NCBI GenBank assembly: GCA_027306605.1
Contig: DAHUZK010000078.1
Coordinates: forward strand, 62,001-126,000
Reading direction: 5' to 3'
DNA from: Acidimicrobiaceae bacterium
Lineage (GTDB): Bacteria > Actinomycetota > Acidimicrobiia > Acidimicrobiales > RAAP-2
Length of the DNA stretch: 64,000 nt
A model generated the notes under the pieces. That model was given only the letters and a program-made list of their open reading frames with translations, had not been told where the DNA came from and searched no databases. Both the position numbers and the translations under genes were made by a program. Below are positions 39,334-50,648 of the stretch, piece after piece (the first letter of the stretch is position 1; the number at the start of each line of letters is the position of its first letter).

Positions 39334-39672
39334 ATGCCCGAGAATCCACAGGGGTCAGCAGGGGTGCGTCCCGACGAGAAGGTGGACGAGACCGCGCTGG
39401 TTCACGAGATCACACAGTTCCTCGATTCGTGGAAGGCGCGTATCGACGAGCTTCGGGTCCGGCTGGATCTGGCCAAGATGGAATTGAGGGACCAGGCGGC
39501 GCGGCAGCTCGAGCTCGCCCAGAACGCCAACCAGGCAGCAACGTCGAAGTTGCGTGACGCCTACCGCGATGCAGCCGACAACGCCGAGGCGTTGCGCGAC
39601 GGAGTCGAAGACCTCATGAAGGACATGAAGGACGTGTTCGACGCCGTCCAGGACGTGTTCACACGGCGCTGA
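39334..39672 (+). CDS. Coiled-coil 112-residue protein
   Basis: Unrecognised soluble protein, nearly all helical: HEITQFLDSWKARIDELRVR and LAKMELRDQAARQLELAQNA have heptad character, and the end is acidic/Met-rich (GVEDLMKDMKDVFDAVQDVF). It may dimerise or bind other proteins or the nucleoid. The ATG has GAAGGAGA upstream. It is the second gene behind the double DosR-like box. Its 3' end overlaps the convergent amidohydrolase gene by 14 nt. Confidence 0.75.
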   Translation: MPENPQGSAGVRPDEKVDETALVHEITQFLDSWKARIDELRVRLDLAKMELRDQAARQLELAQNANQAATSKLRDAYRDAADNAEALRDGVEDLMKDMKDVFDAVQDVFTRR

Positions 39673-41425
39673 GGCCGGCCGTCGGCGGAACCGAGCGCGC
39701 GCCGCGCACCAGCCGGCCGGGCAGCTCACCGGTCGGCTCGCCTGCCTCGAACGTGAGCGTCCCCTTCTTGATGGTCGCCACGTAGCCCGAGGCCTTCTGG
39801 AGCAGTCGGCGCCCGCCCGCCGGGAGGTCGGCCCGGACGAAGGGAGCGCCGAGCGACAGGCTGTCGTAGTCGATGAGGTTGAAATCGGCCAGTGCTCCCG
39901 GCTCGATCGTGCCCCGGTCGGCCAACCCGTAGAGGCGTGCCGTGTCGTGCGTCTGCTTCTTCACCACGTACTCGATCGGCAGGGTGGCGCCTCGCCGGCG
40001 GTCCCTCGTCCAGTGCGTGAGCATGAACGTCGGCATGCTGCCGTCGCAGATGGTTCCGGTGTGTGCGCCGCCGTCGGAGAGCCCGAGCAGTCCCTGGGGA
40101 TGGAGCAGCATGTCGTACACGTGGTCGAGGTCACCCGTGGCGTAGTTGAGGATGGGCAGGTAGAGCAGACCGGTCCCTCCGTCCCGCGCCATCTCGTCGT
40201 AGGCCACTTCGAGCGGGGACACGCCGCGCGCCGCGGCGAGCCCCGCCAGCGACCGTTCGGGGCCGGGCTCGTAGTCGGGAGGGTCGCCCAGCACGTAGGT
40301 GCGCCCGTACGCCCTTTCCATCGCCTCCGCCTCGGCCGGCGTCGGCGGCGTCCACGACACGATGGTGCGTCGCACCTCGGGATCGCCCAGCGCCCGGGCG
40401 AGCTCGGCGGGGGAGAGCTCGCGGTCCCGGAGCTCACGGTAGGCGGGGATGTCGGCGAAGAGGCAGAAGGTGGCCTGATGGCCGGTCAGCAGGCCGGTGG
40501 GTCGTCCGGCCACCTGCGGATAGAGCTGTGCACCCTGCGCGCACGCCTCGAGCGACTCGTCCAGCTGTCGGCGCCAGAGGTCGGGCGCCGAGTCGACCTG
40601 CAGCAGGGCGAACGAGACGGGCCGGTCGATGGCGGCCGAGAGCCGGCGCATCCAGTCGACCTCGCTCATGACGTCCTCGGGCTGCTCTCCGGCGGAGCCG
40701 AGAGGCGCCAGCTCGAAGACGCCGGCACCCGCCTCGCCCAGCGCGCCGCCGATCCCGAACAACTCGTCTTCGGCGGCATAGGTGCCGGGGACGACCTCGC
40801 CGTCGACGGCGCGGTGGCCGATGGTCCGAGAGGTGGAGAAGCCGAGCGCGCCCGCCCCGAGGGCCTCGCGCACGATGGAGCGCATCGCCTCGATGTCGTC
40901 GGCACTGGCCGCCTCGTTGCGCGCTCCCCGCTCGCCCATCACGTAGGCGCGCACGGCGCCGTGGGGCACCTGGGTCCCGACGTCGACGGTCCAGCACCGC
41001 CGCTCCAGCGCGTCGAGATATTCGGGGAACGTCTCCCACTCCCACTCGATGCCTTCGGCCAGCGCGGTGCCGGGGATGTCCTCGACGCCTTCCATCAGAC
41101 CGATGAGCCACTCGTGGCGGTCGGGCCGAGCCGGGGCGAACCCCACACCGCAGTTCCCCATGACCAGCGAGGTCACCCCGTGCCAGGAGGACGGTGCCAG
41201 CTCGGGGTCCCACGTGGCCTGGCCGTCGTAGTGGGTGTGGACGTCCACCCAGCCCGGCGTGACCAGCAAGCCGTCGGCGTCGATGGTCCGGGTGGCGCCG
41301 CCCTCCACCCGCCCGACCTCGGTGATGCGGCCGGCGTCGACCGCGACGTCCGCCGCCCGCGCTGCGGCGCCGGTGCCGTCGACGAGGGTGCCGCCCTTGA
41401 TGATCAGGTCGTGCATGGGCTGCAT
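39659..41425 (-). CDS. N-acyl-D-amino-acid deacylase family amidohydrolase, second copy
   Basis: A 588-residue paralogue of the protein at 1226-2974. HDLIIKGGTLVDGTGA opens the beta domain and DVHTHYDGQATWDPE holds the metal His pair. GNCGVGFAP, GFSTSRT and LGLSDGGAHTG follow with the later metal and catalytic residues. The internal duplication seen in the other copy is absent here. The start is taken at MQPMHDL; the second Met is an alternative. It reads alone, convergent with the small stress genes. Substrate unknown. Confidence 0.88.
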   Translation of the reverse strand: MQPMHDLIIKGGTLVDGTGAAARAADVAVDAGRITEVGRVEGGATRTIDADGLLVTPGWVDVHTHYDGQATWDPELAPSSWHGVTSLVMGNCGVGFAPARPDRHEWLIGLMEGVEDIPGTALAEGIEWEWETFPEYLDALERRCWTVDVGTQVPHGAVRAYVMGERGARNEAASADDIEAMRSIVREALGAGALGFSTSRTIGHRAVDGEVVPGTYAAEDELFGIGGALGEAGAGVFELAPLGSAGEQPEDVMSEVDWMRRLSAAIDRPVSFALLQVDSAPDLWRRQLDESLEACAQGAQLYPQVAGRPTGLLTGHQATFCLFADIPAYRELRDRELSPAELARALGDPEVRRTIVSWTPPTPAEAEAMERAYGRTYVLGDPPDYEPGPERSLAGLAAARGVSPLEVAYDEMARDGGTGLLYLPILNYATGDLDHVYDMLLHPQGLLGLSDGGAHTGTICDGSMPTFMLTHWTRDRRRGATLPIEYVVKKQTHDTARLYGLADRGTIEPGALADFNLIDYDSLSLGAPFVRADLPAGGRRLLQKASGYVATIKKGTLTFEAGEPTGELPGRLVRGARSVPPTAGLSAV

Positions 41426-41491
41426 CGTCGCACGCCTGACGGTCGCACGCCTGACGTGGGCGTCAGGCGGCGGCGCCGTGTGGTGGCGAGG

Positions 41492-41647
41492 TCAGACCTT
41501 GGCCTTGCCCAAGATGCGGTTCATCTTCGTGCCGCACACGGGACAGGAGCCCTGGGCGGCACGGCGGCCGTTCGCCAGCTCCACTTCCTGGCCGTCGAAC
41601 TCACGCTTCTCCCGGCACTTCACGCAGTACCCCTCGTAGTTAGCCAT
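41492..41647 (-). CDS. DUF5679-like small zinc-ribbon protein
   Basis: A 51-residue protein with two CxxC pairs (CVKC and CPVC) about 26 residues apart, forming a zinc ribbon. The MANYEGYCVKCREKREF start and a basic end (NRILGKAKV) match the small actinobacterial DUF5679 family. GGAG precedes the ATG. Function unknown; it is probably nucleic-acid or protein binding. Confidence 0.85.
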   Translation of the reverse strand: MANYEGYCVKCREKREFDGQEVELANGRRAAQGSCPVCGTKMNRILGKAKV

Positions 41648-41751
41648 GGCAACTCCTCTGGTCGGTGATGGCCCCTGGATCCCGGTCGAACGTAGCGGGG
41701 GCTTCCCGACGAATGGGGGATGGTCACCGGGCCGGGTCCGTGTCGCGGCGA

Positions 41752-41757
41752 TAGGGT
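41752..41757 (+). promoter_or_regulatory. -10 box TAGGGT
   Basis: Located 7 nt before the ATG of the DinB/MDMPI-like gene. It decides that start over an in-frame ATG 60 nt later and implies a leaderless mRNA. Confidence 0.5.
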
Positions 41758-41764
41758 CGCACCG

Positions 41765-42646
41765 ATGTCGGACAATGCTGCAGGTCAGGGTCTCGTCCCG
41801 GAGGGCGGGTGGCGACAACGGGGGATGAAGGCGATGGAGGCGCTGCGGCAGACCTGGGACGGCACGGCAGAGGTCTGCTCGGGGCTCTCGGCCGGCGAGT
41901 GGGCCCTGCCGACCGAGTGCCCGGGTTGGGACGTCAAGGACCAGCTGTCCCATCTGATCGGGATCGAGCGGGCGATCATGGGCGAGGCGCCACCCGAGTG
42001 GGAGGGGGCGCTGGGCGACCACGTCAAGAACGAGTTCGCCGCTTCGAACGAGCCCTGGATCGCCGTGCGCCGCGCCCGCGGCGGTCCCGAGGTCTACGAG
42101 GAGTTCCTCGCGGTGACCCGTACCCGCCTGGCCCAAGAGGCCGACAGGTCCGAGGAGGGCTGGGCGGCCGTGGGCTGGAGCCCGGTGGGCCAACGGCCGC
42201 ACGCCGTCTTCATGGAGGTGCGGGTCTTCGACAGCTGGGTGCACGAGCAGGACGTGCGTCGCGCGCTGGAGCGCCCCGGCGGCACGGGGAACCTGGCGTC
42301 GGCCCTTTCCTTGGCCAGGGTGGAAGAGGCGATGCCCTTCGTCGTCGGCAAGCGGGCCGCCTGCGGGGACGGCACCGTCGTGCGTTTCGAAGTGGCCGGC
42401 CGCGGTGGCGACGCCCGGGTCGTCACGATCGCCGTCGAGGGAGGGCGGGGCCGCCCTCTTCCCGGGGGGGTTCCGGTGCCCGGCGGGGTGCCGACGGCGA
42501 CCCTGTCGCTGTCGAGCCTCGACTTCATGCGCCTCGGCTGCGGCCGGGCCACGGCGGAACAGGTCGAGTCCGCTGGCGGGCTGACGTTCTCCGGCGACGA
42601 GACAGTGGGTCGTCGCGTCGCCGCTGCCATGAACTTCATGTTCTGA
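41765..42646 (+). CDS. Maleylpyruvate isomerase N-terminal (mycothiol-dependent, DinB-like) family protein
   Basis: A 293-residue protein of the TIGR03083 type. The N-terminal four-helix DinB-like domain has LSAGEWALPTECPGWDVKDQLSHLIGIE, with its metal His, and later DSWVHEQDVRRAL with a second metal-binding His. The C-terminal part is an SCP2-like fold. Relatives use mycothiol, the actinobacterial thiol, as cofactor. The actual reaction is unknown. It stands alone just upstream of tig. Confidence 0.82.
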   Translation: MSDNAAGQGLVPEGGWRQRGMKAMEALRQTWDGTAEVCSGLSAGEWALPTECPGWDVKDQLSHLIGIERAIMGEAPPEWEGALGDHVKNEFAASNEPWIAVRRARGGPEVYEEFLAVTRTRLAQEADRSEEGWAAVGWSPVGQRPHAVFMEVRVFDSWVHEQDVRRALERPGGTGNLASALSLARVEEAMPFVVGKRAACGDGTVVRFEVAGRGGDARVVTIAVEGGRGRPLPGGVPVPGGVPTATLSLSSLDFMRLGCGRATAEQVESAGGLTFSGDETVGRRVAAAMNFMF

Positions 42647-42704
42647 GGCCTTCATGTCCTGAGGCCCTGCGGCCGTGCGTGCTCCCGCGACGAGGGGCGC
42701 CCGG

Positions 42705-42719
42705 TAGAGTGGTCGGCTC
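42705..42719 (+). promoter_or_regulatory. Leaderless promoter of tig (TAGAGT)
   Basis: TAGAGT ends 9-12 nt before the GTG/ATG pair that starts the trigger factor gene. No ribosome site is present, so initiation is probably leaderless. Confidence 0.5.
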
Positions 42720-42722
42720 GTG

Positions 42723-44156
42723 ATGCGTGCGACCGCAGAACCACTCGAGGGCAACCTCGTCCGCCTGAGCGTGGAGATCGACGAGCCGGAGTTCGACCGG
42801 GCCCTCGGTGACGTGGCGCGCACGCTCGCCCGCCAGGTACGCGTGCCGGGCTTCCGGCCGGGCAAGGTGCCGCGCAAGGTGCTCGAGGCGCGCATGGGGG
42901 GCGCCGGCGCGCTGCGCGCCGAGGCCTTGCGCGAGGCGCTGCCCGACTTCTACGCCCGTGCGGTCGTCGACACCGAGCTCGACCCCATCGCGCAGCCCGA
43001 GATCGACATCACCGGCGGCGAGGAGAGCGGCGGCGTCTCGTTCGATGCCGTCGTGCAGGTCCGCCCCCTCGTGCCCATCCCCGGCTACGACGGGTTGCAG
43101 GTGACGCTGCCCGGGCTGGCGGTCGAGGACGAGGAGATCGAGGCGCAGGTCGACCGGCTGCGGGAGAACGACGCCGAGCTCGAAGAGGTCGGCCGCCCGG
43201 CCGTCGACGGTGACCTCGTGACGATCGACCTGCACGGCAACGACGCGTCGGGCGCTGAGGTCGTCGGCGTGGACGACTATCTCTACGAGGTCGGCAGCGG
43301 CTCGGTCGTGCCCGAGCTCGACGCCGAGCTGCACGGGGTGAAGGCGGGCGGCATCGTGGCCTTCGACGCGCCCAACCCGAACGACCCGGAGGCCTCCATC
43401 GCATTTCGCGTCCTCGTCAAGGAGGTCAAGATCAAGAAGCTCCCCGAGGCCACCGACGAGTGGGCCGCGGAGAGCTCCGAGTTCTCGAGCGTGGCAGAGC
43501 TCCGCGCCGACGTCGCGGACCGGATCGCCCGCGTCAAGCTGATGCAGGCCCAGATGGCGTTGCGGCAGAAGTCCCTCGAGGCGCTCTCGGGACTCGTCTC
43601 CGACGAGGACGTCCCCGAGGTGCTCGTCGACGCCGAGGTCAACGAGCGCCTGCACGACCTCCAGCACCGCCTCGAGGCTCAGAAGCTGGGGCTCGAGGAG
43701 TACTTCCAGGCCACCGGCACCTCACCCGACGAGCTGCTGGGCGCGATCCGCACGGACGCCCAGGGCGCGGTGAAGGCCGACCTGGCGCTGAGAGCCCTGG
43801 TCGAGGCGGAAGAGCTGACGCTCAGTGACGAGGACCTCGATGCCGAGGTAGCTGCCATGGCCGACCGCATGGGTACCACCGCAACCGAGCTGCGTCGCCA
43901 ACTCGACACGGCGGGCCGGACGGGCGCGGTACGCTCGGAACTGCGAAAGGGCAAGGCGCTGGAGTGGCTGCTGGACCACGTCGATCTGGTCGACGAGGAC
44001 GGAAACCCGATGTCACGCGATGACCTCCGGGTGGATGCGTCCGGAGACGACGAGGCCGACGCGGTGGACGAAGCCGAGGCGTTCGACCAAGCAGACGAGG
44101 TCGACGAGGTCGACGAGGTCGAGGTACAGGTCGAGCGGAGCGAGGAGAACGAGTGA
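42723..44156 (+). CDS. tig: Trigger factor
   Basis: Ribosome-bound chaperone and peptidyl-prolyl isomerase (477 aa). The N-terminal ribosome-binding domain carries the [11 protein letters not shown] signature. A PPIase domain ([14 protein letters not shown]) and the long helical C-terminal arms follow. The last ~40 residues are very acidic with repeated D-E-V/A-D-E units. The ATG gives [11 protein letters not shown], the usual start; a GTG one codon upstream is possible. clpP overlaps its stop by 4 nt, forming the tig-clpP-clpX unit. Confidence 0.96.
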   Translation: MRATAEPLEGNLVRLSVEIDEPEFDRALGDVARTLARQVRVPGFRPGKVPRKVLEARMGGAGALRAEALREALPDFYARAVVDTELDPIAQPEIDITGGEESGGVSFDAVVQVRPLVPIPGYDGLQVTLPGLAVEDEEIEAQVDRLRENDAELEEVGRPAVDGDLVTIDLHGNDASGAEVVGVDDYLYEVGSGSVVPELDAELHGVKAGGIVAFDAPNPNDPEASIAFRVLVKEVKIKKLPEATDEWAAESSEFSSVAELRADVADRIARVKLMQAQMALRQKSLEALSGLVSDEDVPEVLVDAEVNERLHDLQHRLEAQKLGLEEYFQATGTSPDELLGAIRTDAQGAVKADLALRALVEAEELTLSDEDLDAEVAAMADRMGTTATELRRQLDTAGRTGAVRSELRKGKALEWLLDHVDLVDEDGNPMSRDDLRVDASGDDEADAVDEAEAFDQADEVDEVDEVEVQVERSEENE

Positions 44157-44806
44157 CGATGCAGAGTGCGGGCGACCCGATGAAGGCTTACAACTATCTC
44201 GTTCCCACCGTGATCGAGTCGTCCAACCGCGGCGAGCGGGCCTACGACCTCTATTCACGCCTCCTGCGGGAGCGCATCATCTTCTTGGGTACCCCGGTCG
44301 ACGATGCCGTGGCCAACTTGATCTGCGCGCAGATGCTCTTCCTCGAGTCCGAGGAGCCGGACAAGGACATCCACCTCTACATCAACTCGCCCGGCGGGGA
44401 GATCACGGCGCTCTTCGCCATCTACGACACGCTCAAGTTCATCAAGGCCGACGTGTCGACCTTCTGCTTCGGACAGGCCGCCTCGGCGGCGGCGGTGCTG
44501 CTCGCCGCGGGCGCCAGGGGCAAGCGCTTCGCCCTGCCGCATGCCCGCATCCTCCTGCACCAGCCCTGGGGCGGCGTCGAGGGCCAGGCCAGTGACATCG
44601 AGCTGCAGGCCAAGGAGATCCTCCGCATGAGGGACCTCCTGTCGCACATGCTGGCCGAGGACACCGGACAGACCCAGGAGAAGGTGGCCCAGGACACCGA
44701 CCGGGACTTCATCATGACGGCGGAAGAGGCGGTGACCTACGGCGTGATCGACGAGGTCATCACGGCCCGGAGCGTCGCACCGCTCGAGGCGATCGGCGCC
44801 GCGTAG
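44153..44806 (+). CDS. clpP: ATP-dependent Clp protease proteolytic subunit (ClpP2-like)
   Basis: Serine peptidase subunit of 217 aa. Nucleophile Ser111 is in [15 protein letters not shown] and His136 is in ILLHQPWGG. The catalytic Asp is in the [11 protein letters not shown] segment. The AASAAA form of the motif is that of actinobacterial ClpP2. Most actinobacteria have a clpP1-clpP2 pair here, but only this one gene lies between tig and clpX. The GTG start is coupled to the tig stop. Confidence 0.96.
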   Translation: MTMQSAGDPMKAYNYLVPTVIESSNRGERAYDLYSRLLRERIIFLGTPVDDAVANLICAQMLFLESEEPDKDIHLYINSPGGEITALFAIYDTLKFIKADVSTFCFGQAASAAAVLLAAGARGKRFALPHARILLHQPWGGVEGQASDIELQAKEILRMRDLLSHMLAEDTGQTQEKVAQDTDRDFIMTAEEAVTYGVIDEVITARSVAPLEAIGAA

Positions 44807-44838
44807 GACCAGCGGGTACGGGGAACGGGAGGGTTCGG

Positions 44839-46116
<1,278 letters not shown>

Positions 46117-46142
46117 CCGGAGCGGAGCCGGCGCCGATCGCG

Positions 46143-47501
46143 GTGGGAGAGCCGGGGTCGTTGCCGTTCTCGAGCCTCGACGAGGCGGTGGCGTGGCTGG
46201 ACGCGCACATCGACTTCGAGGCCAACATGCCGCGCCGGCGCGCCGTGCCCTCGCTGGACCGGATGCGCGCCCTGATGTCCCTTCTGGGCGAGCCGCAGCG
46301 GTCGATCCCCTCCATTCACATCACCGGCACCAACGGCAAGGGCTCGACCTCGGCCATGGCGTCCACGCTGCTCATGGCCAAGGGGCTCAGCGTCGGCACC
46401 TACACCAGCCCGAACCTGCACGTAGTGGCGGAGCGGCTGGCGCGCAACGCTGAGCGCATCGACGACGGATCGTTCACCGAGGTCCTCGGAGAGCTGGCGT
46501 TGCTCGAGCCTTTGCTCGAGGAGCGACCGACGCGCTTCGAGCTGCTCACGGCCGCCGCCCTGTCGTGGTTCGCCACCGAGGCGGTCGACGCCATGGTCGT
46601 CGAGGTGGGCCTGGGCGGGACGTGGGACTGCACCAACGTGGTGACCGGCGACGTCGCCGTCCTCACCAACGTGAGCTTCGACCACACCGACGTCCTCGGG
46701 CCCACGCTCGAGGGCATCGCCGCCGACAAGGCGGGCATCATCGAGCCGGGAAGCCGGGTGGTGGTGGGGGAGATGGCCCCCGGGCTGCTCGAGAAGATCA
46801 CCGGCCGGGCCCGCGAGGTCGGCGCCGCCTCGGTGTGGGTGGCCGGGCGGGACTTCGGGTGCGCGTCGAACCAGGTCGCAGTCGGTGGACGGCTGGTCAG
46901 CCTCTGGACGCCCGGCGGCCGCTACGAGGACGTGGCGGTCCCGTTGCACGGTCCCCACCAGGGTGCCAACGCCGCCGTCGCCGTGGCGGCGGTCGAGGCG
47001 TTCTTCGGTGATCCGCTGTCCCCCGAGGTGGTCGCCGAAGGGCTGGGGGCGGTCCGGGTGCCCGGGCGTCTCGAGGTGCTCGGCCGGAGGCCGCTGCTGC
47101 TCGTCGACGGGGCGCACAACGCAGCCGGTATGGCCGCCCTCGCCGAGTCTCTGCGAGAGGAATTCGCGGTCGACGGCATCTGCGTGGCCGTCGTCGGGAT
47201 GCTGTCGGGCCGTGACCCCTCCGCCATGCTCGAGCCGCTCGCCGCGGTGGGGGTCAATGCCGTCGTCGCGTGCGAGCCCGAATCCCCCCGCGCCATCCCG
47301 GTCGCCTCGGTGAGCGAAGCCGGGCGTGCCCTCGGCCTTTCCGTGTACGAAGAGCCCGATGTCCGCCAAGCGGTCCGCGTGGCGCGTGGCATGGTCGACG
47401 CGGACGGGTTGGTCGTGGTGGCCGGATCGCTCTACGTCGTCGCGGCCGCACGCGCCGATGTCCTGGCCTCCGCGGTGCCCTGGGAGGAAGCCGGCCGCTG
47501 A
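46143..47501 (+). CDS. folC: Folylpolyglutamate synthase/dihydrofolate synthase
   Basis: Mur-ligase-family enzyme of about 452 aa that adds glutamate to folates. [13 protein letters not shown] is the ATP loop, [12 protein letters not shown] the folate-site motif, and [11 protein letters not shown], in the C-terminal domain, is diagnostic. The start is not clear: this GTG gives a normal family length and lies 27 nt after the clpX stop. Upstream in-frame sequence overlaps clpX and is unlikely to be coding. Confidence 0.92.
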   Translation: MGEPGSLPFSSLDEAVAWLDAHIDFEANMPRRRAVPSLDRMRALMSLLGEPQRSIPSIHITGTNGKGSTSAMASTLLMAKGLSVGTYTSPNLHVVAERLARNAERIDDGSFTEVLGELALLEPLLEERPTRFELLTAAALSWFATEAVDAMVVEVGLGGTWDCTNVVTGDVAVLTNVSFDHTDVLGPTLEGIAADKAGIIEPGSRVVVGEMAPGLLEKITGRAREVGAASVWVAGRDFGCASNQVAVGGRLVSLWTPGGRYEDVAVPLHGPHQGANAAVAVAAVEAFFGDPLSPEVVAEGLGAVRVPGRLEVLGRRPLLLVDGAHNAAGMAALAESLREEFAVDGICVAVVGMLSGRDPSAMLEPLAAVGVNAVVACEPESPRAIPVASVSEAGRALGLSVYEEPDVRQAVRVARGMVDADGLVVVAGSLYVVAAARADVLASAVPWEEAGR

Positions 47502-47531
47502 CCGGCGCCCGGCCGCGAGGGCCGCGTTGTG

Positions 47532-47537
47532 TAGTGT
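47532..47537 (+). promoter_or_regulatory. -10 box TAGTGT of ndk
   Basis: TAGTGT ends 9 nt before the ndk GTG and no ribosome site is visible, which fits a leaderless transcript. Confidence 0.5.
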
Positions 47538-47546
47538 CCTCTCCTC

Positions 47547-47963
47547 GTGGACCGCACCCTTGTCATCGTCAAGCCGGACGGCGTCGAACGCGGATTGGCC
47601 GGCGAGATCATCGGCCGCCTCGAGCGCAAGCAGCTCCGCATCGTCGCCGCCGAGCTCCGGACCATCACGCGGGAGGTCGCCGAGGCGCATTACGCCGAGC
47701 ACCGCGACAAGCCGTTCTTCGGTGACCTGGTCGCGTTCATCACGCGGTCGCCGGCGTTGGTGATGGTCGTCGAGGGGCCGAAGGACACTTACGCCGTCGT
47801 GCGGCTGATGATGGGGAGCACCAATCCGGCCGAAGCGGCACCGGGCACCATCCGCGGTGATCTCGGGATCGAGATGACAGAGAACCTCGTGCACGGATCG
47901 GACTCGCACGAATCGGCGAGGCGCGAGATCACGCTGTTCTTCCCCGGTCTCGCATCGGCCTGA
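47547..47963 (+). CDS. ndk: Nucleoside diphosphate kinase
   Basis: Transfers phosphate between nucleoside tri- and diphosphates through a phospho-His (138 aa). [16 protein letters not shown] opens the protein and the active-site His is in [12 protein letters not shown]. Length and all core residues are standard. Own leaderless-type promoter; order folC-ndk-mreB is conserved in actinobacteria. Confidence 0.97.
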   Translation: MDRTLVIVKPDGVERGLAGEIIGRLERKQLRIVAAELRTITREVAEAHYAEHRDKPFFGDLVAFITRSPALVMVVEGPKDTYAVVRLMMGSTNPAEAAPGTIRGDLGIEMTENLVHGSDSHESARREITLFFPGLASA

Positions 47964-47980
47964 GCCACGGCGGACCGGTC

Positions 47981-48040
47981 GCCGGACGCCGCCGGACGCC
48001 GGCGGATGCCGCCGGACGCCGCCGGATGCCGCCGGACGAT
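47981..48040. repeat. Six 10-bp tandem units upstream of mreB
   Basis: Six consecutive units close to GCCGGACGCC, with G/C or A/T changes in three. They are followed by a shorter CCGGACG(C/A) repeat. The block lies in the ndk-mreB gap, about 170 bp before the mreB start, upstream of the likely promoter. Confidence 0.85.
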
Positions 48041-48207
48041 CCGGACGCTCCGGACGCGTCGGGGCGCAGGTTGGAGCGCCCCTGCTCAGGCCGGCGCACG
48101 GTGCTGTCCGCCTTGTGGACCTGGACCTGGTCCCATAGCCTGTAGTCGCACCGTCACGGGCACCGGCATCCCCGGCGCCCTCTCGCAGTCCCTCGGGAGT
48201 TCCAGCT

Positions 48208-49239
48208 ATGGCCGAAAACCGTCTTTCCCTCCTTGGTCGTGATATGGCAGTCGACCTCGGCACCGCCAACACCTTGGTGTACGTGCGTGGTCGCGGCATC
48301 GTGCTCAACGAGCCCTCTGTCGTGGCGGTCGACATCAAGGACGGGCGGCCCTTGGCGGTCGGGGCGGAGGCCAAGCGGATGATCGGCCGGACGCCGTCGA
48401 ACATCCAGGCCATCCGCCCGCTGAAGGACGGCGTGATCGCCGACTTCGAGATCTGCGAGAAGATGCTCCGCTACTTCATCCACCGGGTGCACCAGCGCCG
48501 CTTCGCCAAGCCCCGCATGGTCATCTGCGTGCCTTCGGGCATCACCGGCGTGGAGCGCCGGGCCGTGATGGAGGCAGCCGAGTACGCCGGTGCACGGCGC
48601 GCCTACATCATCGAAGAGCCGATGGCTGCCGCCATCGGGGCCGGGCTTCCCGTGCACGAACCGACCGGCAACATGGTGGTGGACATCGGTGGTGGGACCA
48701 CCGAAGTGGCGGTGATCTCGCTCGGTGGGATCGTGACGAGTCAATCCGTGCGCATCGGTGGGGACGAGCTCGACGACGCCATCGTCTCGTTCGTGAAGAA
48801 GGAGTTCAGCCTGGCGCTCGGCGAGCGCACGGCAGAAGAGATCAAGATCACGCTGGGATCCGCCTATCCGCTGGAGCAGGAATTGCACGCGGAGATCCGC
48901 GGCCGTGACCTCGTCAGCGGTCTGCCCAAGACGATCGTCGTCTCGACCGAGGAGATCCGACGTTCCATCGAGGAACCGGTGTCGGCCATCATCGACGCCG
49001 TCAAGGTGACGCTCGACCGGACGCCGCCCGAGCTGGCTGCCGACATCATGGAGCAGGGCATCGTGCTGACCGGGGGCGGAGCCCTCCTGCACGGGCTCGA
49101 GTCCCGGCTCCAGCACGAGACGGGCATGCCCATCGTGGTGGCCCGGGACCCGCTGAACTGCGTCGCCGTGGGCAGCGGGCAGTGCCTGGAGGAATTCGAA
49201 GCGCTGAAGCGGGTGCTGATCACCACCTCTGCGCGCTGA
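48208..49239 (+). CDS. mreB: Rod shape-determining protein MreB
   Basis: Bacterial actin of 343 aa, organising lateral wall synthesis under the membrane. [27 protein letters not shown] is phosphate-1, [20 protein letters not shown] phosphate-2, and [15 protein letters not shown] the adenosine motif. GGGAG precedes the ATG; TAGCCT about 70 bp upstream may be the -10. Its presence implies a rod-shaped cell or one with MreB-dependent growth. First gene of mreB-mreC-mreD-mrdA. Confidence 0.97.
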   Translation: MAENRLSLLGRDMAVDLGTANTLVYVRGRGIVLNEPSVVAVDIKDGRPLAVGAEAKRMIGRTPSNIQAIRPLKDGVIADFEICEKMLRYFIHRVHQRRFAKPRMVICVPSGITGVERRAVMEAAEYAGARRAYIIEEPMAAAIGAGLPVHEPTGNMVVDIGGGTTEVAVISLGGIVTSQSVRIGGDELDDAIVSFVKKEFSLALGERTAEEIKITLGSAYPLEQELHAEIRGRDLVSGLPKTIVVSTEEIRRSIEEPVSAIIDAVKVTLDRTPPELAADIMEQGIVLTGGGALLHGLESRLQHETGMPIVVARDPLNCVAVGSGQCLEEFEALKRVLITTSAR

Positions 49240-49275
49240 CAATTCGCGCCGACCTAGAGATCAGAGTCCTTCTGG

Positions 49276-50115
49276 GTGGCACGGTCCCGGCGATCGCGCC
49301 GCACGCTCACGGTCGTCATCCTGGTCGTGCTGTCGCTCTCCCTCATCTCGCTCGACCTGAACGGGCGTACCCACAGCCTGACCTCGGGGATAAAGTCCGT
49401 CGCCAACGACGTCTATGCACCGCTGCGTCGAGGCGTGCTCGACATCATCAGTCCGATCGGCAACTTCTTCGCCGGTGCCTTCAACTACGGATCGCTGCAG
49501 GCGCAGAACGAGCAGCTGCAGAAGACGATCGGCGAGCTGCAGGCGAGCCGGACCGAACGCAGCTTCGAGCAGAGGCAACTGCACGCGTTGATGAAACTGC
49601 AGAACCTTCCCTTCCTACAGTCCCTGCCGACCGTGACCGCGCAGACGATCGACCAGTACTCCTCCAACTTCACCGCGACCATCACCCTCGACAAGGGCCG
49701 CGCCGACGGCGTCGACGTCGGCTATCCGGTCGTCGGCGCGGGCGGCCTCGTCGGCACCGTCATCCAGTCCTTCCACCACACCTGCGTCGTGCAGCTCGTG
49801 ACGGACGGCAAGTCCAAGGTCGGCGTGACCTTCGGGCGGACGAACCAGTACACCGCCATCGTGGACGGGCAGGGACCGGGCAGCTCCATGACCGCTGACC
49901 TCGTCCCGCCCCGCACGCCTGTCCACAAGGGCGAGGTCATGTTCACCAGCGGCCTGCAGGCGGCCTCGTACCCCCCCGGGATCCCGGTGGCGTCCGTGCG
50001 CTCCTTCCACACCGGCTCGGGCGCGTCGCAGGAGACGATCGAGGTCGATCCCAGGGCCAACCTGAGCGAGCTGGCGTACGTCGACGTCGTGCAGTGGGCG
50101 CCGCCGCCACCATGA
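49276..50115 (+). CDS. mreC: Rod shape-determining protein MreC
   Basis: A 279-residue bitopic membrane protein bridging MreB and periplasmic wall enzymes. One N-terminal helix (TLTVVILVVLSLSLISLDL) is followed by a coiled coil (LQAQNEQLQKTIGELQASRTER). The beta-domains contain IDQYSSNFTATITLDKGRADGV and GGLVGTVIQSF, typical of MreC. The GTG start gives a short basic lead before the helix. Stop overlaps the mreD ATG by 4 nt. Confidence 0.94.
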   Translation: MARSRRSRRTLTVVILVVLSLSLISLDLNGRTHSLTSGIKSVANDVYAPLRRGVLDIISPIGNFFAGAFNYGSLQAQNEQLQKTIGELQASRTERSFEQRQLHALMKLQNLPFLQSLPTVTAQTIDQYSSNFTATITLDKGRADGVDVGYPVVGAGGLVGTVIQSFHHTCVVQLVTDGKSKVGVTFGRTNQYTAIVDGQGPGSSMTADLVPPRTPVHKGEVMFTSGLQAASYPPGIPVASVRSFHTGSGASQETIEVDPRANLSELAYVDVVQWAPPPP

Positions 50116-50648
50116 CCGGCCGCTCGATCGTCCGCTTGATCTTCGTCATCTTCGTCGTCCTGATGGCCCAGCAGACGATCATGGTGGCGCTGCGCGTCGG
50201 CGGGGCGCACCCGGACCTGGTCTGGCTGCTCCCCATCACGGCCGCCCTCATTGCCGGGCCCGAGACCGGCGCGCTCGTCGGCTTCTGGGCCGGCCTGGCC
50301 TTCGACCTGGTCCTGCCCACCCCGTTCGGGCTGTCCGCCCTGGTCGGCTGCCTGCTCGGCTTCACCATCGGCTCGCTCACGACCGCCACCGACCCGGAGG
50401 CCACCTGGGTGAAGCCGGTGGCCGCGCTGACGGGCAGCGTCGCAGCGGACATGCTGTTCGCCATGCTCGGAGCGGTCTTCGGCCAGGCGCAGATGGTGCA
50501 GATCGACTTCCTGGCTCTGGCCTTCGTGGTCGGGGTCTCGAGCGTGATCCTGGTCTTCCCGGTCGGCCGCATGATGCGATGGGCCCTGGAGGGCGAGAGC
50601 CGCCGGCGCTCGCTCGTGCCGGCGACGGCCGACGGCAGGCGCTGGTGA
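50112..50648 (+). CDS. mreD: Rod shape-determining protein MreD
   Basis: A 178-residue membrane protein with about five or six helices. PDLVWLLPITAALIAGPETGALVGFWAGLAFDL is the family core, read across two helices. It is coupled on both sides by 4-nt overlaps (ATGA from mreC, GTGA into mrdA). Works with MreC and PBP2 in the elongasome. Confidence 0.92.
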   Translation: MTGRSIVRLIFVIFVVLMAQQTIMVALRVGGAHPDLVWLLPITAALIAGPETGALVGFWAGLAFDLVLPTPFGLSALVGCLLGFTIGSLTTATDPEATWVKPVAALTGSVAADMLFAMLGAVFGQAQMVQIDFLALAFVVGVSSVILVFPVGRMMRWALEGESRRRSLVPATADGRRW

